Counted from the first letter of the stretch, positions 9,170-18,471 are shown. The stretch is 64,000 nucleotides of DNA from Mycolicibacter sinensis (GCF_001667945.1 NZ_LZJK01000063.1:1-64000); one strand, 5' to 3'. Numbers and translations are program-made. Notes: generated from the letters alone by a model not told the origin.

Positions 9170-10030
9170 TCACGCCTCCGGGCGCACCACCAGCACCGGC
9201 GCATGCGCCGACTGCACCACCGCCTGGCTGACCGAGCCCAGCAGCATGCCGGTAAAGCCGCCGCGGCCGTGGCTGCCCACCACCACCAGCTGGGCCTGCT
9301 GGGACTGCTCGACGAGTTGGTCGGCCGGCCGGTCGCAGACCACCACCCGGCGCACCGTGACGTCGGGGTAGCGCTCCCGCCAGCCGGCCAGCCGCTCGGC
9401 CAGGGCCAGTTCGCCGTCGGATGCCATTGCGGCCGCGTCGATCCCGGGAAAGTCGAGCACGCCGGTGTCGTGCCAGGCGTACACCGCCACCAGTTCCACC
9501 CCGCGCAGCGACGCCTCCTCGAACGCCACCGCTGTTGCCGCCTCCGACACCGGGGAGCCGTCGATGCCGACCACCACCGGTGCAGTGTCGGAGCGCTGCT
9601 GCTCTTCGTGCAGGACCACCACCGGGCAGTGCGCATGCCGGACCAGCGACGAGCTGACCGAGCCGAGCAGGCTGCGCCGCAGCAGCCCGTGCCCGCGGGA
9701 GCCGACCACCAGTCGGGCGGCCCGGCGACTGGCGTCCACCAGCATCGGAACCGTCGAGCCGACCACGATCTCGGCGTCGACCCGCAGATTCGGGCCGTGG
9801 GTCTCGGCGATCCTGACGGCTTCCCGCAGGTGGCGTTCGCCCTGTTCGTGCTGCCACTCGGTGTAGCCGGGCGGCATCGGCGTCTCGGGGAACGTCATCA
9901 CCACCGGTGGGGCCAGCACGTGGACCAGCGACAACGGCAGATTGTGCAGGGCGGCGTCGCGGGCCGCCCACTCGACCGCAGCGTTCGACGACGGCGACCC
10001 GTCGACACCGACCAGGATTCCGGGGCTCAC
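9170..10030 (-). CDS. Universal stress protein with two Usp domains
   Basis: Two tandem Usp domains occupy residues 1-140 and 148-286. Each begins with a VGVDGSP or VVGIDGSP strand and ends with the ATP-binding G-x2-G-x9-G-S pattern (GSRGHGLLRRSLLGS and GSHGRGGFTGMLLGS). Mycobacterial two-domain Usps are often hypoxia-induced through DosR, but I see no DosR-type palindrome upstream. The gene is convergent with mmpL, with a 9 bp gap. The start is a GTG with a GGAGG motif unusually close to it, so a slightly different start is possible. The cellular function is not specified by sequence. Confidence 0.9.
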   Translation of the reverse strand: MSPGILVGVDGSPSSNAAVEWAARDAALHNLPLSLVHVLAPPVVMTFPETPMPPGYTEWQHEQGERHLREAVRIAETHGPNLRVDAEIVVGSTVPMLVDASRRAARLVVGSRGHGLLRRSLLGSVSSSLVRHAHCPVVVLHEEQQRSDTAPVVVGIDGSPVSEAATAVAFEEASLRGVELVAVYAWHDTGVLDFPGIDAAAMASDGELALAERLAGWRERYPDVTVRRVVVCDRPADQLVEQSQQAQLVVVGSHGRGGFTGMLLGSVSQAVVQSAHAPVLVVRPEA

Positions 10031-10097
10031 CCCTCCACGCTAAGCGGTGTGACACCGTGGTAGCTACCGTTCAACTGTAAGGAAGGCGGGCCGTAAG

Positions 10098-11186
10098 GTG
10101 CCGATCATGATCGACCCGCGCCGGCACGACGCGGTGCTGTTAGGCGTGGGCGACGGCACGGCGGCGCTGGCGGCGCGGCTGCAGCAGGCCGGGGTGCGGG
10201 TGCGGCCGGTGGCTTCCAGCGCCGAGCTGGTGTCCGCGGCCGCCGAGCTGGGGGTGCGCCCGGGCCGGTGTGTGGTGCTCACCGACTCCGAAGCGGACGT
10301 AATCGCCGCTCGCAGTGCGGGTTTCGCGCTGGTGATCGGGGTCGGCTTTGACGGCGCCGACGCGGCCGTGGCGGACCCGGATCAGCTCGCGGTGCGCACC
10401 GGGGATCGGCCGATGTCAGCGCTGCCCGACGCGATGACCGAGTTGCAGTTGGACGCGCTGACCCGCCCGGCGGTGTTCTTCGACTTCGACGGCACGTTGT
10501 CGGAGATCGTCGACGATCCCGACGCGGCCCGTCCGGTGGCCGGTGCGGTGGAGGCGTTGGCGGCGTTGGCCGCCCGGTGCCCGGTCGCGGTGCTGTCCGG
10601 GCGCGATCTGGCCGACGTGCGGGCGCGCGTCGGTGTGGACGGGATCTGGTACGCCGGCAGCCACGGCTTCGAGCTGACCGGCCCGGACGGTGCCCACCAC
10701 CAGAACGACGCCGCCGCCGACGCGGTGCCGGTACTGGCCGCTGCGGCCGCGTCGCTGCGTGACCGGCTCGGGCCGATACCGGGAGTCATGGTGGAACACA
10801 AGCGATACGCCGTCGCGGTGCACTACCGCAACGCGGCCCGCGACCGAGTCGGCGAGGCGACGGCGGCGGTGCGCGATGCCGGGCGCCGCCGCGGGCTGCG
10901 GGTGACAACCGGCCGCGAAGTGATCGAGCTGCGCCCGGAGATCGACTGGGACAAGGGCCGCACGCTGCACTGGATTCTGGAGCAGTTGGACCCGGTGACG
11001 CCACTGTTCCTCGGCGACGACATCACCGACGAGGACGCCTTCGACGCGGTGGCCGATCTGGCCGGCGCCGGAATCGTGGTGCGGCACACCGACGACGGCG
11101 ACCGCGCCACCGCCGCCCGGTTCGCCCTGGACAGCCCGGCCCGGGTGGCCGAGTTCACCGCGCGGTTGGCCGAGCGGCTGGCCTGA
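10098..11186 (+). CDS. otsB2: Trehalose-6-phosphate phosphatase
   Basis: OtsB2 dephosphorylates trehalose-6-phosphate in the last step of the OtsA-OtsB trehalose pathway, which mycobacteria need for envelope glycolipids. The 362-residue protein has an N-terminal domain of about 110 residues with no catalytic motif, as in the mycobacterial enzyme. The HAD catalytic domain follows, with FFDFDGT (nucleophile and acid aspartates), VLSGRD, GSHGFEL, and the metal-binding GDDITDEDAF near residue 307. The start is GTG 10098 or the in-frame ATG 10107; both sit behind AAGGAAGG. A long hairpin starts within the stop codon. Confidence 0.92.
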   Translation: MPIMIDPRRHDAVLLGVGDGTAALAARLQQAGVRVRPVASSAELVSAAAELGVRPGRCVVLTDSEADVIAARSAGFALVIGVGFDGADAAVADPDQLAVRTGDRPMSALPDAMTELQLDALTRPAVFFDFDGTLSEIVDDPDAARPVAGAVEALAALAARCPVAVLSGRDLADVRARVGVDGIWYAGSHGFELTGPDGAHHQNDAAADAVPVLAAAAASLRDRLGPIPGVMVEHKRYAVAVHYRNAARDRVGEATAAVRDAGRRRGLRVTTGREVIELRPEIDWDKGRTLHWILEQLDPVTPLFLGDDITDEDAFDAVADLAGAGIVVRHTDDGDRATAARFALDSPARVAEFTARLAERLA

Positions 11187-11239
11187 GCGTGCGGTTTCAT
11201 CCGCCCCCTGCGGCGCGTCACGGATAAAACCGCACGCTC
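11185..11239. terminator. Bidirectional terminator-like hairpin
   Basis: Arms 11185-11203 and 11221-11239 pair over 19 positions with one mismatch around a 17-nt loop. It lies between the convergent otsB2 and htdY genes and begins inside the otsB2 stop codon. There is no long T-run, as is common in mycobacteria. Confidence 0.75.
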
Positions 11240-11256
11240 GGCGAAGAGAATGGGCC

Positions 11257-12126
11257 TCAGCCCCGGTATTCGGCCGCCCCGTCGTCGAGCACCACCCGCG
11301 CGTTACCGCCATCGGGCCCGGAGGCCTCGGTGCGGAACACCGCCTTACCCGGCTCGGTGCGCCAGATCGAGGTGGTCAGCGTCTCCCCCGGAAACACCGG
11401 GTCGGTGAAGCGCGCCGCGATCGCGCTGACCCGGTGGGCGTCGCCGCCGCCGAGTTCGGCGACCAGCGCCCGTCCGGCGAAGCCGTAGGTGCACAGCCCG
11501 TGCAGGATCGGCTTGGGGAACCCGGCCAGCGTGGTGGCGAACCAGGGGTCGCTGTGCAGCGGGTTGCGGTCGCCGGAGAGCCGATACAGCAGCGCCTGGT
11601 CTTCCCGGGTCGGATAGGCGATGCGCGCATCCGGCTCGGAGTCCGGGATCTGCGGGGCGACCGGCCGCTGCCCCGGCTCCCCGCCGAAGCCGCCGGCCTT
11701 GCGGATGACCACAGTCGTCAGCGTCTCGGCGATCGGCTCGGAGGTCTTGGGGTCGGTGCCGCGGGCCCGCAGCATCACGACGGCGTTCTTGCCCTCCCCC
11801 TTGTCCTGGATGTCGGCGACCTCGGCGACCACCTGCAGACTTCCGGCGGCGGGCAGCGGCGCGAACAGCCGCACCTCCTGGGAGCCGTGCAGCAGCATCG
11901 CCGGGTTGAAGGTGCCGATCTTGCCGGCGGCCGCGAAGCCCAAGCAGCAGATGACGGCGTAGGTGGGCAGCACCTGCTGGGTGATGTCGTGACTGTTCTC
12001 GGTGGTGAACGCCAGATCGGCCGTCCCGGCGCCGACCCCGAGCGCATAGAGCATGGTGTCGCGATCGGTCCATTCGACCAGCACCGGATCGGTGGTTACG
12101 CCGATGGCTGTCGGGTCCAGTGCCAT
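11257..12126 (-). CDS. htdY: MaoC-like 3-hydroxyacyl-thioester dehydratase HtdY
   Basis: This R-specific hydratase/dehydratase acts on enoyl- or 3-hydroxyacyl-CoA and has a double hotdog fold. Residues about 1-140 form the degenerate N-terminal hotdog. The C-terminal half carries the hydratase-2 motif YRLSGDRNPLHSDPWFA with the catalytic Asp/His pair, followed by PKPILHGLCTYG. Length (289 residues) and sequence match M. tuberculosis Rv3389c. A GAGGAG ribosome binding site precedes the ATG. It is divergent from lpqD, and the following gene on that side, a fatty acyl reductase, keeps the lipid metabolism theme. Confidence 0.9.
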   Translation of the reverse strand: MALDPTAIGVTTDPVLVEWTDRDTMLYALGVGAGTADLAFTTENSHDITQQVLPTYAVICCLGFAAAGKIGTFNPAMLLHGSQEVRLFAPLPAAGSLQVVAEVADIQDKGEGKNAVVMLRARGTDPKTSEPIAETLTTVVIRKAGGFGGEPGQRPVAPQIPDSEPDARIAYPTREDQALLYRLSGDRNPLHSDPWFATTLAGFPKPILHGLCTYGFAGRALVAELGGGDAHRVSAIAARFTDPVFPGETLTTSIWRTEPGKAVFRTEASGPDGGNARVVLDDGAAEYRG

Positions 12127-12218
12127 GGGTTCTCCTCAGGCGGTCGTCGAAGGGGATTCGCCTCACCATTTCAGCAGAACCGGCCCCGTCGGTGCCGCCG
12201 ACACGGCAGGCTGTCGCC

Positions 12219-12935
12219 ATGGGGACGCGCATGGGGAACCGCAGCAGAAAGTTGATCGCACTGGTGTCGGCCGCGTTCGCCGTGGCGCTGGTGCTGGGCG
12301 GTTGTTCATCCACACCGCATCCGCGCACCATCACCTTGACCTTGGTCCGGCACGCGGAATCCGAAGCCAATGCCGCCGGGATCGTCGACACCTCGGTGCC
12401 AGGTCCGGGGCTGACCGAGAAGGGCCGCGCCGAGGCTCAGGAGATCGCGGATCAGCTCTCGCGCAACCACTATGACGGTGTCTACGCCTCCTCGATGGCA
12501 CGCACCCAGCAGACCGCCGCCCCGCTGGCGCGCGAGCTCGGCCGTCAGGTGCAGATCCTGCCCGGACTGCGTGAGATCAGCGCCGGCTGGTTCGGCGACA
12601 AGCCCGGGTCGGTGGTCAACGCAGCGTATCTGCTCGCCCCGCAGGCTTGGATTCACGGTTACCGGACCACCGCCATCCCCGGCTCGATCGACGGCAACCA
12701 GTTCAACGACGAGTTCGGCGCCGCGGTTCAGCGGATCTACGACAGCGGCGACACCAATCCGGTGGCGTTCTCCCACGCCGCGTCGATCATGACGTGGACC
12801 CTGATGAACGTGAAGAATCCGCGCGATGAGCTGATGACCGACCACCCATTGCCCAACATCGGCCGGGTGGTGATCAAGGGCAGCCCGGGCACCGGCTGGA
12901 AGCTGGTGGAGTGGGACGGCATTCGCGCGTTCTGA
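12219..12935 (+). CDS. lpqD: LpqD-like lipoprotein, histidine phosphatase family
   Basis: This is a predicted secreted lipoprotein. Basic residues and a hydrophobic stretch end in a lipobox LVLGGC, so the mature protein would be anchored by lipid. The remainder is a histidine phosphatase (phosphoglycerate mutase-like) domain: LVRHAESEAN gives the phosphorylated His, there is a YASSMARTQQTAAPLA block, and SHAASIM gives the second His. The usual RHG is RHA here. It is positionally equivalent to Rv3390. The start at 12219 is preferred because an upstream extension would add a non-signal tail; ATG 12231 is an alternative. Substrate unknown. Confidence 0.85.
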   Translation: MGTRMGNRSRKLIALVSAAFAVALVLGGCSSTPHPRTITLTLVRHAESEANAAGIVDTSVPGPGLTEKGRAEAQEIADQLSRNHYDGVYASSMARTQQTAAPLARELGRQVQILPGLREISAGWFGDKPGSVVNAAYLLAPQAWIHGYRTTAIPGSIDGNQFNDEFGAAVQRIYDSGDTNPVAFSHAASIMTWTLMNVKNPRDELMTDHPLPNIGRVVIKGSPGTGWKLVEWDGIRAF

Positions 12936-12989
12936 AACCGCTCAGCCCGACCGGTTGACGTGGCCGCCGGGACCGGCGACCATGACCGA

Positions 12990-15017
12990 ATGCGTTATGT
13001 CGTTACCGGCGGTACCGGATTCATTGGGCGGCGGGCGGTGTCTCGCCTGCTGGAGACCCGGCCCGACGCGCAGGTGTGGGTGCTGGTGCGCCGTTCCTCG
13101 CTGGGCCGCTTCGAACGCCTGGCGACCGAGTGGGGCGAGCGAGTAAAACCGCTGGTCGGCGACCTGACGGCGGAGAACCTGGGGCTGACCGAGGCGGTGA
13201 TCGCCGAACTCGGCAGTATCGATCACGTGCTGCATTGTGCGGCGATCTACGACATCACCGCCGGCGCGGCCGAACAACAGGCGGCCAATGTCGAGGGCAC
13301 CCGCGCCGTGATCGGCCTGGCGAAGCGACTCGACGCCACCTTGGCGCATGTGTCCTCGATCGCGGTGGCCGGCGACTACGCCGGTGAGTTCACCGAAGAC
13401 GACTTCGACATCGGCCAGGGGTTGCCCACCCCGTATCACCAGACCAAGTTCGAGGCCGAAGCACTGGTGCGCTCGACGCCGGGGCTGCGGTACCGGGTGT
13501 ACCGGCCGGCGGTGGTGGTAGGCGATTCCCGCACCGGTGAGATGGACAAGGTCGACGGGCCGTACTACTTCTTTCCGCTGCTGGCCAAGCTGGCGGCGCT
13601 GCCCCGGCTCACCCCGATGGCGGTGCCCGACACCGGGCGCACCAACGTGGTGCCGGTCGACTACGTGGTCGATGCGCTGGTCGAGCTGATGCACGCCGAC
13701 GGGTATGACGGGCGTACCTTCCACCTGACCGCGCCGAAATCCATCGGGCTGCCCGAGATCTATCGGGCAGTCGCACGGGAGGCCGGACTGCCGCGACTGC
13801 GCGCCAAGCTGCCCGGCGCCGTGGCCGCCCCGGTGCTCAACGTCGGTGGGCGCGCCCGGGTGTGGCGCAACATGATCGCCGCCCAGCTGGGCCTGCCCGC
13901 CGAGGTGCTCGACCTGGTGAACCTGCGGCCGACATTCATCGCCGACGCCACCCGTGCGGCGCTGAACGGCGCCGTCCGGCTGCCCGAGTTCGCTGACTAC
14001 GCACCGAGACTGTGGCGGTACTGGGCGGAACACCTGGATCCCGACCGGGCCCGCCGGGACGATCCGGCCGGTCCGCTGGTCGGGCGGCACGTCATCATCA
14101 CCGGAGCCTCCAGCGGCATCGGCCGGGCTTCGGCGATCGCCGTCGCCGAGCGCGGCGGTGTCGTCTTCGCGCTGGCCCGCAGCGGGGAGGCGCTCGACGA
14201 TCTGGTGGCCGAGATCCGCGCCGCCGGCGGGCAGGCGCACGCCTTCACCTGCGACGTCACCGACTCGGCGTCGGTGGAGCACACCATCAAGGACATCCTG
14301 GGCCGGTTCGACCATGTCGACTACCTGGTGAACAACGCCGGCCGGTCGATCCGCCGCTCAGTGGTCAACTCCACCGACCGCCTGCACGACTACGAGCGCA
14401 CCATGGCGGTCAACTACTTCGGTGCGGTGCGGATGGTGCTGGCATTGCTGCCGCACTGGCGGGAACGACGGTTCGGCCACGTCGTCAACGTCTCCAGCGA
14501 AGGGGTGCTGGCGCACAGCCCGCGCTACAGCGCGTATGTGCCCACCAAGGCGGCGCTGGACGCGTTCGCCGATGTGATCTCGACCGAAACCCTGTCGGAC
14601 CACATCACGTTCACCACCATCCACATGCCGCTGGTGGCCACTCCGATGATCGCGCCATCGCGCAAGCTGCTGCCGGTGGGGGCGATCAGCGCCGAACACG
14701 CGGCGGCCATGGTGGTACGCGGCCTGATCGAGAAGCCGGACCGGATCGACACCCCATTGGGCACCCTGGCCGAGACCGGCAACTACCTCACCCCCGGGCT
14801 GGCACGCCGGCTGCTGCACCAGCTCTACCTGGGCTACCCGGACTCCCCCGCCGCGCGCGGGGTGGCGACGGCCGAACCCGTTGCGGCACACTCCCCTCGG
14901 CGCCGCCCGAAGCGTCCGGTCCGGGCGATCACCCGGGTGCGGGTGCCTCGGCAGGTCAAGCGGGTGCCCCGCCCAGTCAAGCGGGCGGTACGGCTGGTGC
15001 CGGGCGTCTACTGGTGA
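12990..15017 (+). CDS. acrA1: Two-domain fatty acyl-CoA reductase (Rv3391/AcrA1/Fcr1-like)
   Basis: This 675-residue protein joins two dehydrogenase units. The N-terminal extended-SDR domain (1-350) has TGGTGFIG and a YHQTK active site and resembles thioester reductases. The C-terminal classical SDR (about 365-620) has ITGASSGIG, NNAG and YSAYVPTK. Such enzymes reduce fatty acyl-CoA to aldehyde and then to fatty alcohol, and the M. tuberculosis homologue has been linked to wax ester synthesis. The C-terminal 55 residues are very rich in Arg/Lys/Pro and may bind membrane lipids or nucleic acid. The ATG at 12990 matches the family start. The iunH homologue follows after 10 bp. Confidence 0.9.
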   Translation: MRYVVTGGTGFIGRRAVSRLLETRPDAQVWVLVRRSSLGRFERLATEWGERVKPLVGDLTAENLGLTEAVIAELGSIDHVLHCAAIYDITAGAAEQQAANVEGTRAVIGLAKRLDATLAHVSSIAVAGDYAGEFTEDDFDIGQGLPTPYHQTKFEAEALVRSTPGLRYRVYRPAVVVGDSRTGEMDKVDGPYYFFPLLAKLAALPRLTPMAVPDTGRTNVVPVDYVVDALVELMHADGYDGRTFHLTAPKSIGLPEIYRAVAREAGLPRLRAKLPGAVAAPVLNVGGRARVWRNMIAAQLGLPAEVLDLVNLRPTFIADATRAALNGAVRLPEFADYAPRLWRYWAEHLDPDRARRDDPAGPLVGRHVIITGASSGIGRASAIAVAERGGVVFALARSGEALDDLVAEIRAAGGQAHAFTCDVTDSASVEHTIKDILGRFDHVDYLVNNAGRSIRRSVVNSTDRLHDYERTMAVNYFGAVRMVLALLPHWRERRFGHVVNVSSEGVLAHSPRYSAYVPTKAALDAFADVISTETLSDHITFTTIHMPLVATPMIAPSRKLLPVGAISAEHAAAMVVRGLIEKPDRIDTPLGTLAETGNYLTPGLARRLLHQLYLGYPDSPAARGVATAEPVAAHSPRRRPKRPVRAITRVRVPRQVKRVPRPVKRAVRLVPGVYW

Positions 15018-15027
15018 CCGGGCCGTC

Positions 15028-15999
15028 GTGACACTGCCCGTCTTCGCCGACTTCGATACCGGCGTCGACGACGCGGTGGCGCTGGTGTATCTGCTGGCCA
15101 GCCCGGATGCCGAACTTGTCGGTATCGCCTGCACCGGTGGAAACGTTGCGGTACACCAGGTTTGCTGCAATAACCTGGCCGTGCTGCAACTATGCGGGGC
15201 ACCCGGCATTCCGGTGTCCAAGGGCGCCGACGCACCGCTGGACGGACCGGCCCACACCGCCGAGACCATCCACGGGCCGCAGGGGCTGGGCTATGCCGAG
15301 TTGCCGCCCGGTACCGGCCGACTCACCGGATACGACGCCGCCGCGGCGTGGGTCGCCGCCGCGCGGGCGCACCCGGGGCAGCTGGTCGGGCTGGCCACCG
15401 GCCCGCTGACCAACCTGGCCCTGGCGCTGCGGGCCGAACCCGCACTGCCCACGCTGCTGCGCCGGCTGGTGATCATGGGCGGCGCGTTCTCCGGCGAGCG
15501 GTCCGGCTGGGCCGAGTTCAACATCGGGTTCGATCCGGTGGCCGCCGCGGAGGTATTCGCGGCCTGGGGAACCGCTGCACCGCAACGACTCCCGATCGTG
15601 TGCGGACTGGATCTGACCCGTCACATCGCAATCACCCCGGCGATCCTGGGGCTGCTGCCGGAACCGGCGGACCATCCGGTGGTCCGGTTGCTCGACGACG
15701 CGCTGCGGTTCTATTTCGAGGCGCACATTGCCCGGGGCCACGGCTACCTGGCGTATCTGCACGATCCGCTGGCCGCGGCGATCGCGCTGGAACCCGACCT
15801 GGTGAGCACCCGCCCGGCCGCAGTACATATCGAGCTCGCGCCCACGGCGGCGCGCGGGCGCACGATTCCCGACTGGGACGCGCGCCGGCCCAATGCGCTG
15901 ATCGGTGCCGGTGTCGACCCGGCGGCGTTCTTCGACCGGTTCGTGCAGCGAGTCGGCGCGTTGGCCGACCGGCTGGGCGGAGTGCCTCCTCACTCATAG
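15028..15999 (+). CDS. iunH: Nucleoside hydrolase (IunH-like)
   Basis: This 323-residue enzyme hydrolyses purine and/or pyrimidine ribonucleosides to base plus ribose. It is identified by the calcium-binding N-terminal signature VFADFDTGVDDAVAL. Further support comes from the GNVAV loop, the ATGPLTNLALAL motif, the VIMGGAFSG segment, and a C-terminal HDPLAAA histidine motif. The GTG start at 15028 places it 10 bp after the acyl reductase and makes the signature begin at residue 4. In M. tuberculosis a cyclopropane synthase gene (cmaA1) lies between these two genes; it is absent here. The last 10 bp overlap the convergent imuB. Confidence 0.9.
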   Translation: MTLPVFADFDTGVDDAVALVYLLASPDAELVGIACTGGNVAVHQVCCNNLAVLQLCGAPGIPVSKGADAPLDGPAHTAETIHGPQGLGYAELPPGTGRLTGYDAAAAWVAAARAHPGQLVGLATGPLTNLALALRAEPALPTLLRRLVIMGGAFSGERSGWAEFNIGFDPVAAAEVFAAWGTAAPQRLPIVCGLDLTRHIAITPAILGLLPEPADHPVVRLLDDALRFYFEAHIARGHGYLAYLHDPLAAAIALEPDLVSTRPAAVHIELAPTAARGRTIPDWDARRPNALIGAGVDPAAFFDRFVQRVGALADRLGGVPPHS

Positions 16000-17588
16000 C
16001 TGCCCTCCAGGTACCAGCGCCGCGACCGGTAGCACAGCAGCAGGGCCGCACCGGGCGCGCCGCTATCCGCCGAGCCTTCCAGCAGCGCCTGGACCCGGGC
16101 GGTGCGCCCCGATCCCGGGCCTTCCCGCTGCGGGTCCCACCACCGCTCGTCGACCGGCCAGGGCCCGGCCCACCAGCGCAGCCGGTCGTCACGGCCCCGG
16201 GCGACCAGCCATACCGGGTCGGCGGAGAACAGCCCCCGGCCGGTCACCCGGATCGGATTACGTTCGGCGTCAAGCAGTTCCACCGGATCGTCGAGCAGCA
16301 CCGCCGGGGACGGCTCGGGCAGCCGGCCGGGCCACGGCTGGCGCGGGTCGGCCAGCGGCACCGGCTCATCGCCCAGCGGGGTCAAGGTGATGCGCTCCGC
16401 CGGGCCGCGGCCGCCGGAGAGCACCGGCACCCGCACCGCCTCCGGGCCGAGCAGGCCCTGCACCCGCACCAGCGCCCGGCGGGCACGCAACCGATCCTCC
16501 TCGCCGAGCCCTCCCCACAGCGGCAGCTGCAGCGCCTCGGTCGCCGAGAGCACCTCCACCGGCTGCAGCCGCAGCAGCGTGATCGGACCGGTGGGCCGAT
16601 CCCTGCTGACCCGGCTGTTCAACCAGCCGTCCAGCTGCCAGCGCACCCGGTCGGCGGTGGCGTCCTCGGTCAACGGCTCGGCGCAGCGCCACACCCGGGT
16701 CAGCTCTTCCCCGCCTGTGGTGACGGCGTGAATGCCCAGCCGGGTGCAGCCGACGCCGGCGGCCATCAGCGTCCGGTGCAGCACCCCGGCCAGCGAGCGG
16801 CCGGCGAACGCCGCGGCGTCGACCCGCTCGATCGGCGGGTCGCAGTGCAGCACCGCATCGAGATCCGGGGGCGGCTCCCGCCCGGACGGCCCGCGTTCCG
16901 GCTCGCCGCGGGCGAACCGGTGCGCGATGAGCGCATCGGGCCCGAACCGCGAGGTCACGTCCGGGCGGGGTAGCGCGGCGAACTGTCCGATGGTACGAAT
17001 CCCTAACCGCCACAACAGATCGACGAGGCCGTCGCGCCCGGGACCGGACAGGCTGGGCTCGGCGGCCAGTTGCCGGATCGACAGCGCCGACAGGAATCGG
17101 GCGTCGGCTCCGGGCGGCACCACGACGCCGGCGCGCGCGGCGAGCACCGCGGCGGAGAGCCCATCGGCGATCCCGACCTGGCATTCGACATCGGCTGCGG
17201 CCACCGCGTCGACGAGGCGTTCGGCGGCGTGTTCCTCGGAACCGAACGCCCGGGCCGCGCCGCGTACCGAGACCACCAGCAGGCCGGGCCGCAGCACCTC
17301 GGCGGCCGGCACCAGTTCGTCGACCGCGGCGAGGACCGGCTCGAACAGCCGGGCGTCGCGGTCGGTGTCGGCGGTCACCACGTGCAGGGGCGGGCAGCGG
17401 GCCGCCGCTTCGCGGCGCCGCAGCCCGCGCCGCACGCCGGCCGCGCGGGCACCCGCCGAGCAGGCGATCACCCGATTGGCCAGGGTGACCGCGATCGGTG
17501 CGGTGGCCGGCAGGCCCGCCGCGACCGCCGCAGCAACCGCGGGCCAGTCCATGCACCACAGCGCCAATACCCGGGATGCGGCCATCAC
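15990..17588 (-). CDS. imuB: ImuB, inactive Y-family polymerase of the mutasome
   Basis: ImuB is the hub that links DnaE2 and ImuA' to the sliding clamp during SOS mutagenesis. The 532-residue protein has a Y-family polymerase fold, but the positions normally holding the catalytic acidic residues read LWCMDWPA and SVRGAARAFG, so it should be catalytically inactive. A beta-clamp binding motif QLPLWG lies at residues 354-359, as reported for M. tuberculosis ImuB. The GTG start overlaps the last base of the imuA' stop codon, so translation is coupled. An ATG three bases further on is an alternative. Its 3' end overlaps iunH. Confidence 0.95.
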   Translation of the reverse strand: MMAASRVLALWCMDWPAVAAAVAAGLPATAPIAVTLANRVIACSAGARAAGVRRGLRRREAAARCPPLHVVTADTDRDARLFEPVLAAVDELVPAAEVLRPGLLVVSVRGAARAFGSEEHAAERLVDAVAAADVECQVGIADGLSAAVLAARAGVVVPPGADARFLSALSIRQLAAEPSLSGPGRDGLVDLLWRLGIRTIGQFAALPRPDVTSRFGPDALIAHRFARGEPERGPSGREPPPDLDAVLHCDPPIERVDAAAFAGRSLAGVLHRTLMAAGVGCTRLGIHAVTTGGEELTRVWRCAEPLTEDATADRVRWQLDGWLNSRVSRDRPTGPITLLRLQPVEVLSATEALQLPLWGGLGEEDRLRARRALVRVQGLLGPEAVRVPVLSGGRGPAERITLTPLGDEPVPLADPRQPWPGRLPEPSPAVLLDDPVELLDAERNPIRVTGRGLFSADPVWLVARGRDDRLRWWAGPWPVDERWWDPQREGPGSGRTARVQALLEGSADSGAPGAALLLCYRSRRWYLEGSYE

Positions 17589-18295
17589 TACCCGGCCCTG
17601 GTTCGCCCGGCCGCGCCCCCGCGGGCCTGCACCTCCAGTCGCACCGCGCCGATCCGCCCGAAGCCGGGGCGCGCCGCACAGCCCGCCGTCTCGCCGCTTG
17701 TCGCCTCGCCGCTTGTCACCTCGTAGCCGCTCACCCGGGCGTCCAGCCGCAGCGCCGCGCCCTGCCAGTCACCGCCGGAGATCAGCAGCGCGCACCCCCG
17801 GTGGCGAGCCCGGGCCAGCACCACCCGGGTGCGCGCCGGCGGCACGCAGCGGCCGCCCAGGCCGAGCACCACCAGATCCATGCCGTCCATCAGCACCGTG
17901 GCCACCTCCACCGGATCGTTGCCGGGGTCGGGGATCACCGCGAGCCGGCTCAGGTCGGCGCCCATCTCCGCTGCGGCCAGCAGCCCGGTGTCCGGCTGGC
18001 CGACGATGGCCGCGTGACCGCCGGCCGCCGTCACCGAGGCCACCATGCTCAGCGCCAGCGAGCGGGCCCCCGACAGCACCGCCACCGTGCCCCGCGGCAA
18101 CCCCGCGGGCAGCACCCCGGCCAGCAGCGGCGGCACCGGCAGCACCGACTCAGAGACCGGGGCGACGCCGAGCCCCCGCCGCCCGGCGCCCACTTTCCCG
18201 GCCACCGCCGCCATTTGCCGGCGCAGCTGTTGCAGCTGTTCAGCACGATTTTCAGGGGCGCTAGGACGTTGCCCCAAGTCCACCGCCGCCGTCAT
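17588..18295 (-). CDS. imuA': ImuA' mutasome accessory protein
   Basis: ImuA' is a RecA-like accessory protein required with ImuB and DnaE2 for damage-induced mutagenesis. This 235-residue copy has the RecA-like core but a weak Walker A region ([12 protein letters not shown] instead of GxxGxGKT), consistent with little or no ATPase activity. It contains the [29 protein letters not shown] stretch expected for a Walker B-like strand. The ATG at 18295 is chosen because it has a strong GGAGG site five bases before it; longer in-frame starts would run into the LexA-like box. It is the first gene of the imuA'-imuB operon. Confidence 0.92.
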   Translation of the reverse strand: MTAAVDLGQRPSAPENRAEQLQQLRRQMAAVAGKVGAGRRGLGVAPVSESVLPVPPLLAGVLPAGLPRGTVAVLSGARSLALSMVASVTAAGGHAAIVGQPDTGLLAAAEMGADLSRLAVIPDPGNDPVEVATVLMDGMDLVVLGLGGRCVPPARTRVVLARARHRGCALLISGGDWQGAALRLDARVSGYEVTSGEATSGETAGCAARPGFGRIGAVRLEVQARGGAAGRTRAG

Positions 18296-18323
18296 GATCG
18301 CCTCCGGGAAACCTCGCATCGGT

Positions 18324-18339
18324 TCGAAACTATGTTCGA
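18324..18339 (-). promoter_or_regulatory. LexA/SOS box of imuA'-imuB
   Basis: TCGAAA-CTAT-GTTCGA matches the mycobacterial LexA operator TCGAAC-N4-GTTCGA with one substitution. It lies 28 bp upstream of the imuA' start codon, a position suited to repressing that promoter. Confidence 0.82.
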
Positions 18340-18471
18340 TATGCCCGAGTGAACACTTCCCCACCGACAACCGTCAAGCCGGGCCGCCTCAGGGGGTATC
18401 ACCGGCCCCGGGAGTCACATCCGCACCGCGTCAGGAGGTATGAGATCTTTCCGAAATGGCTAGCGCATGCG

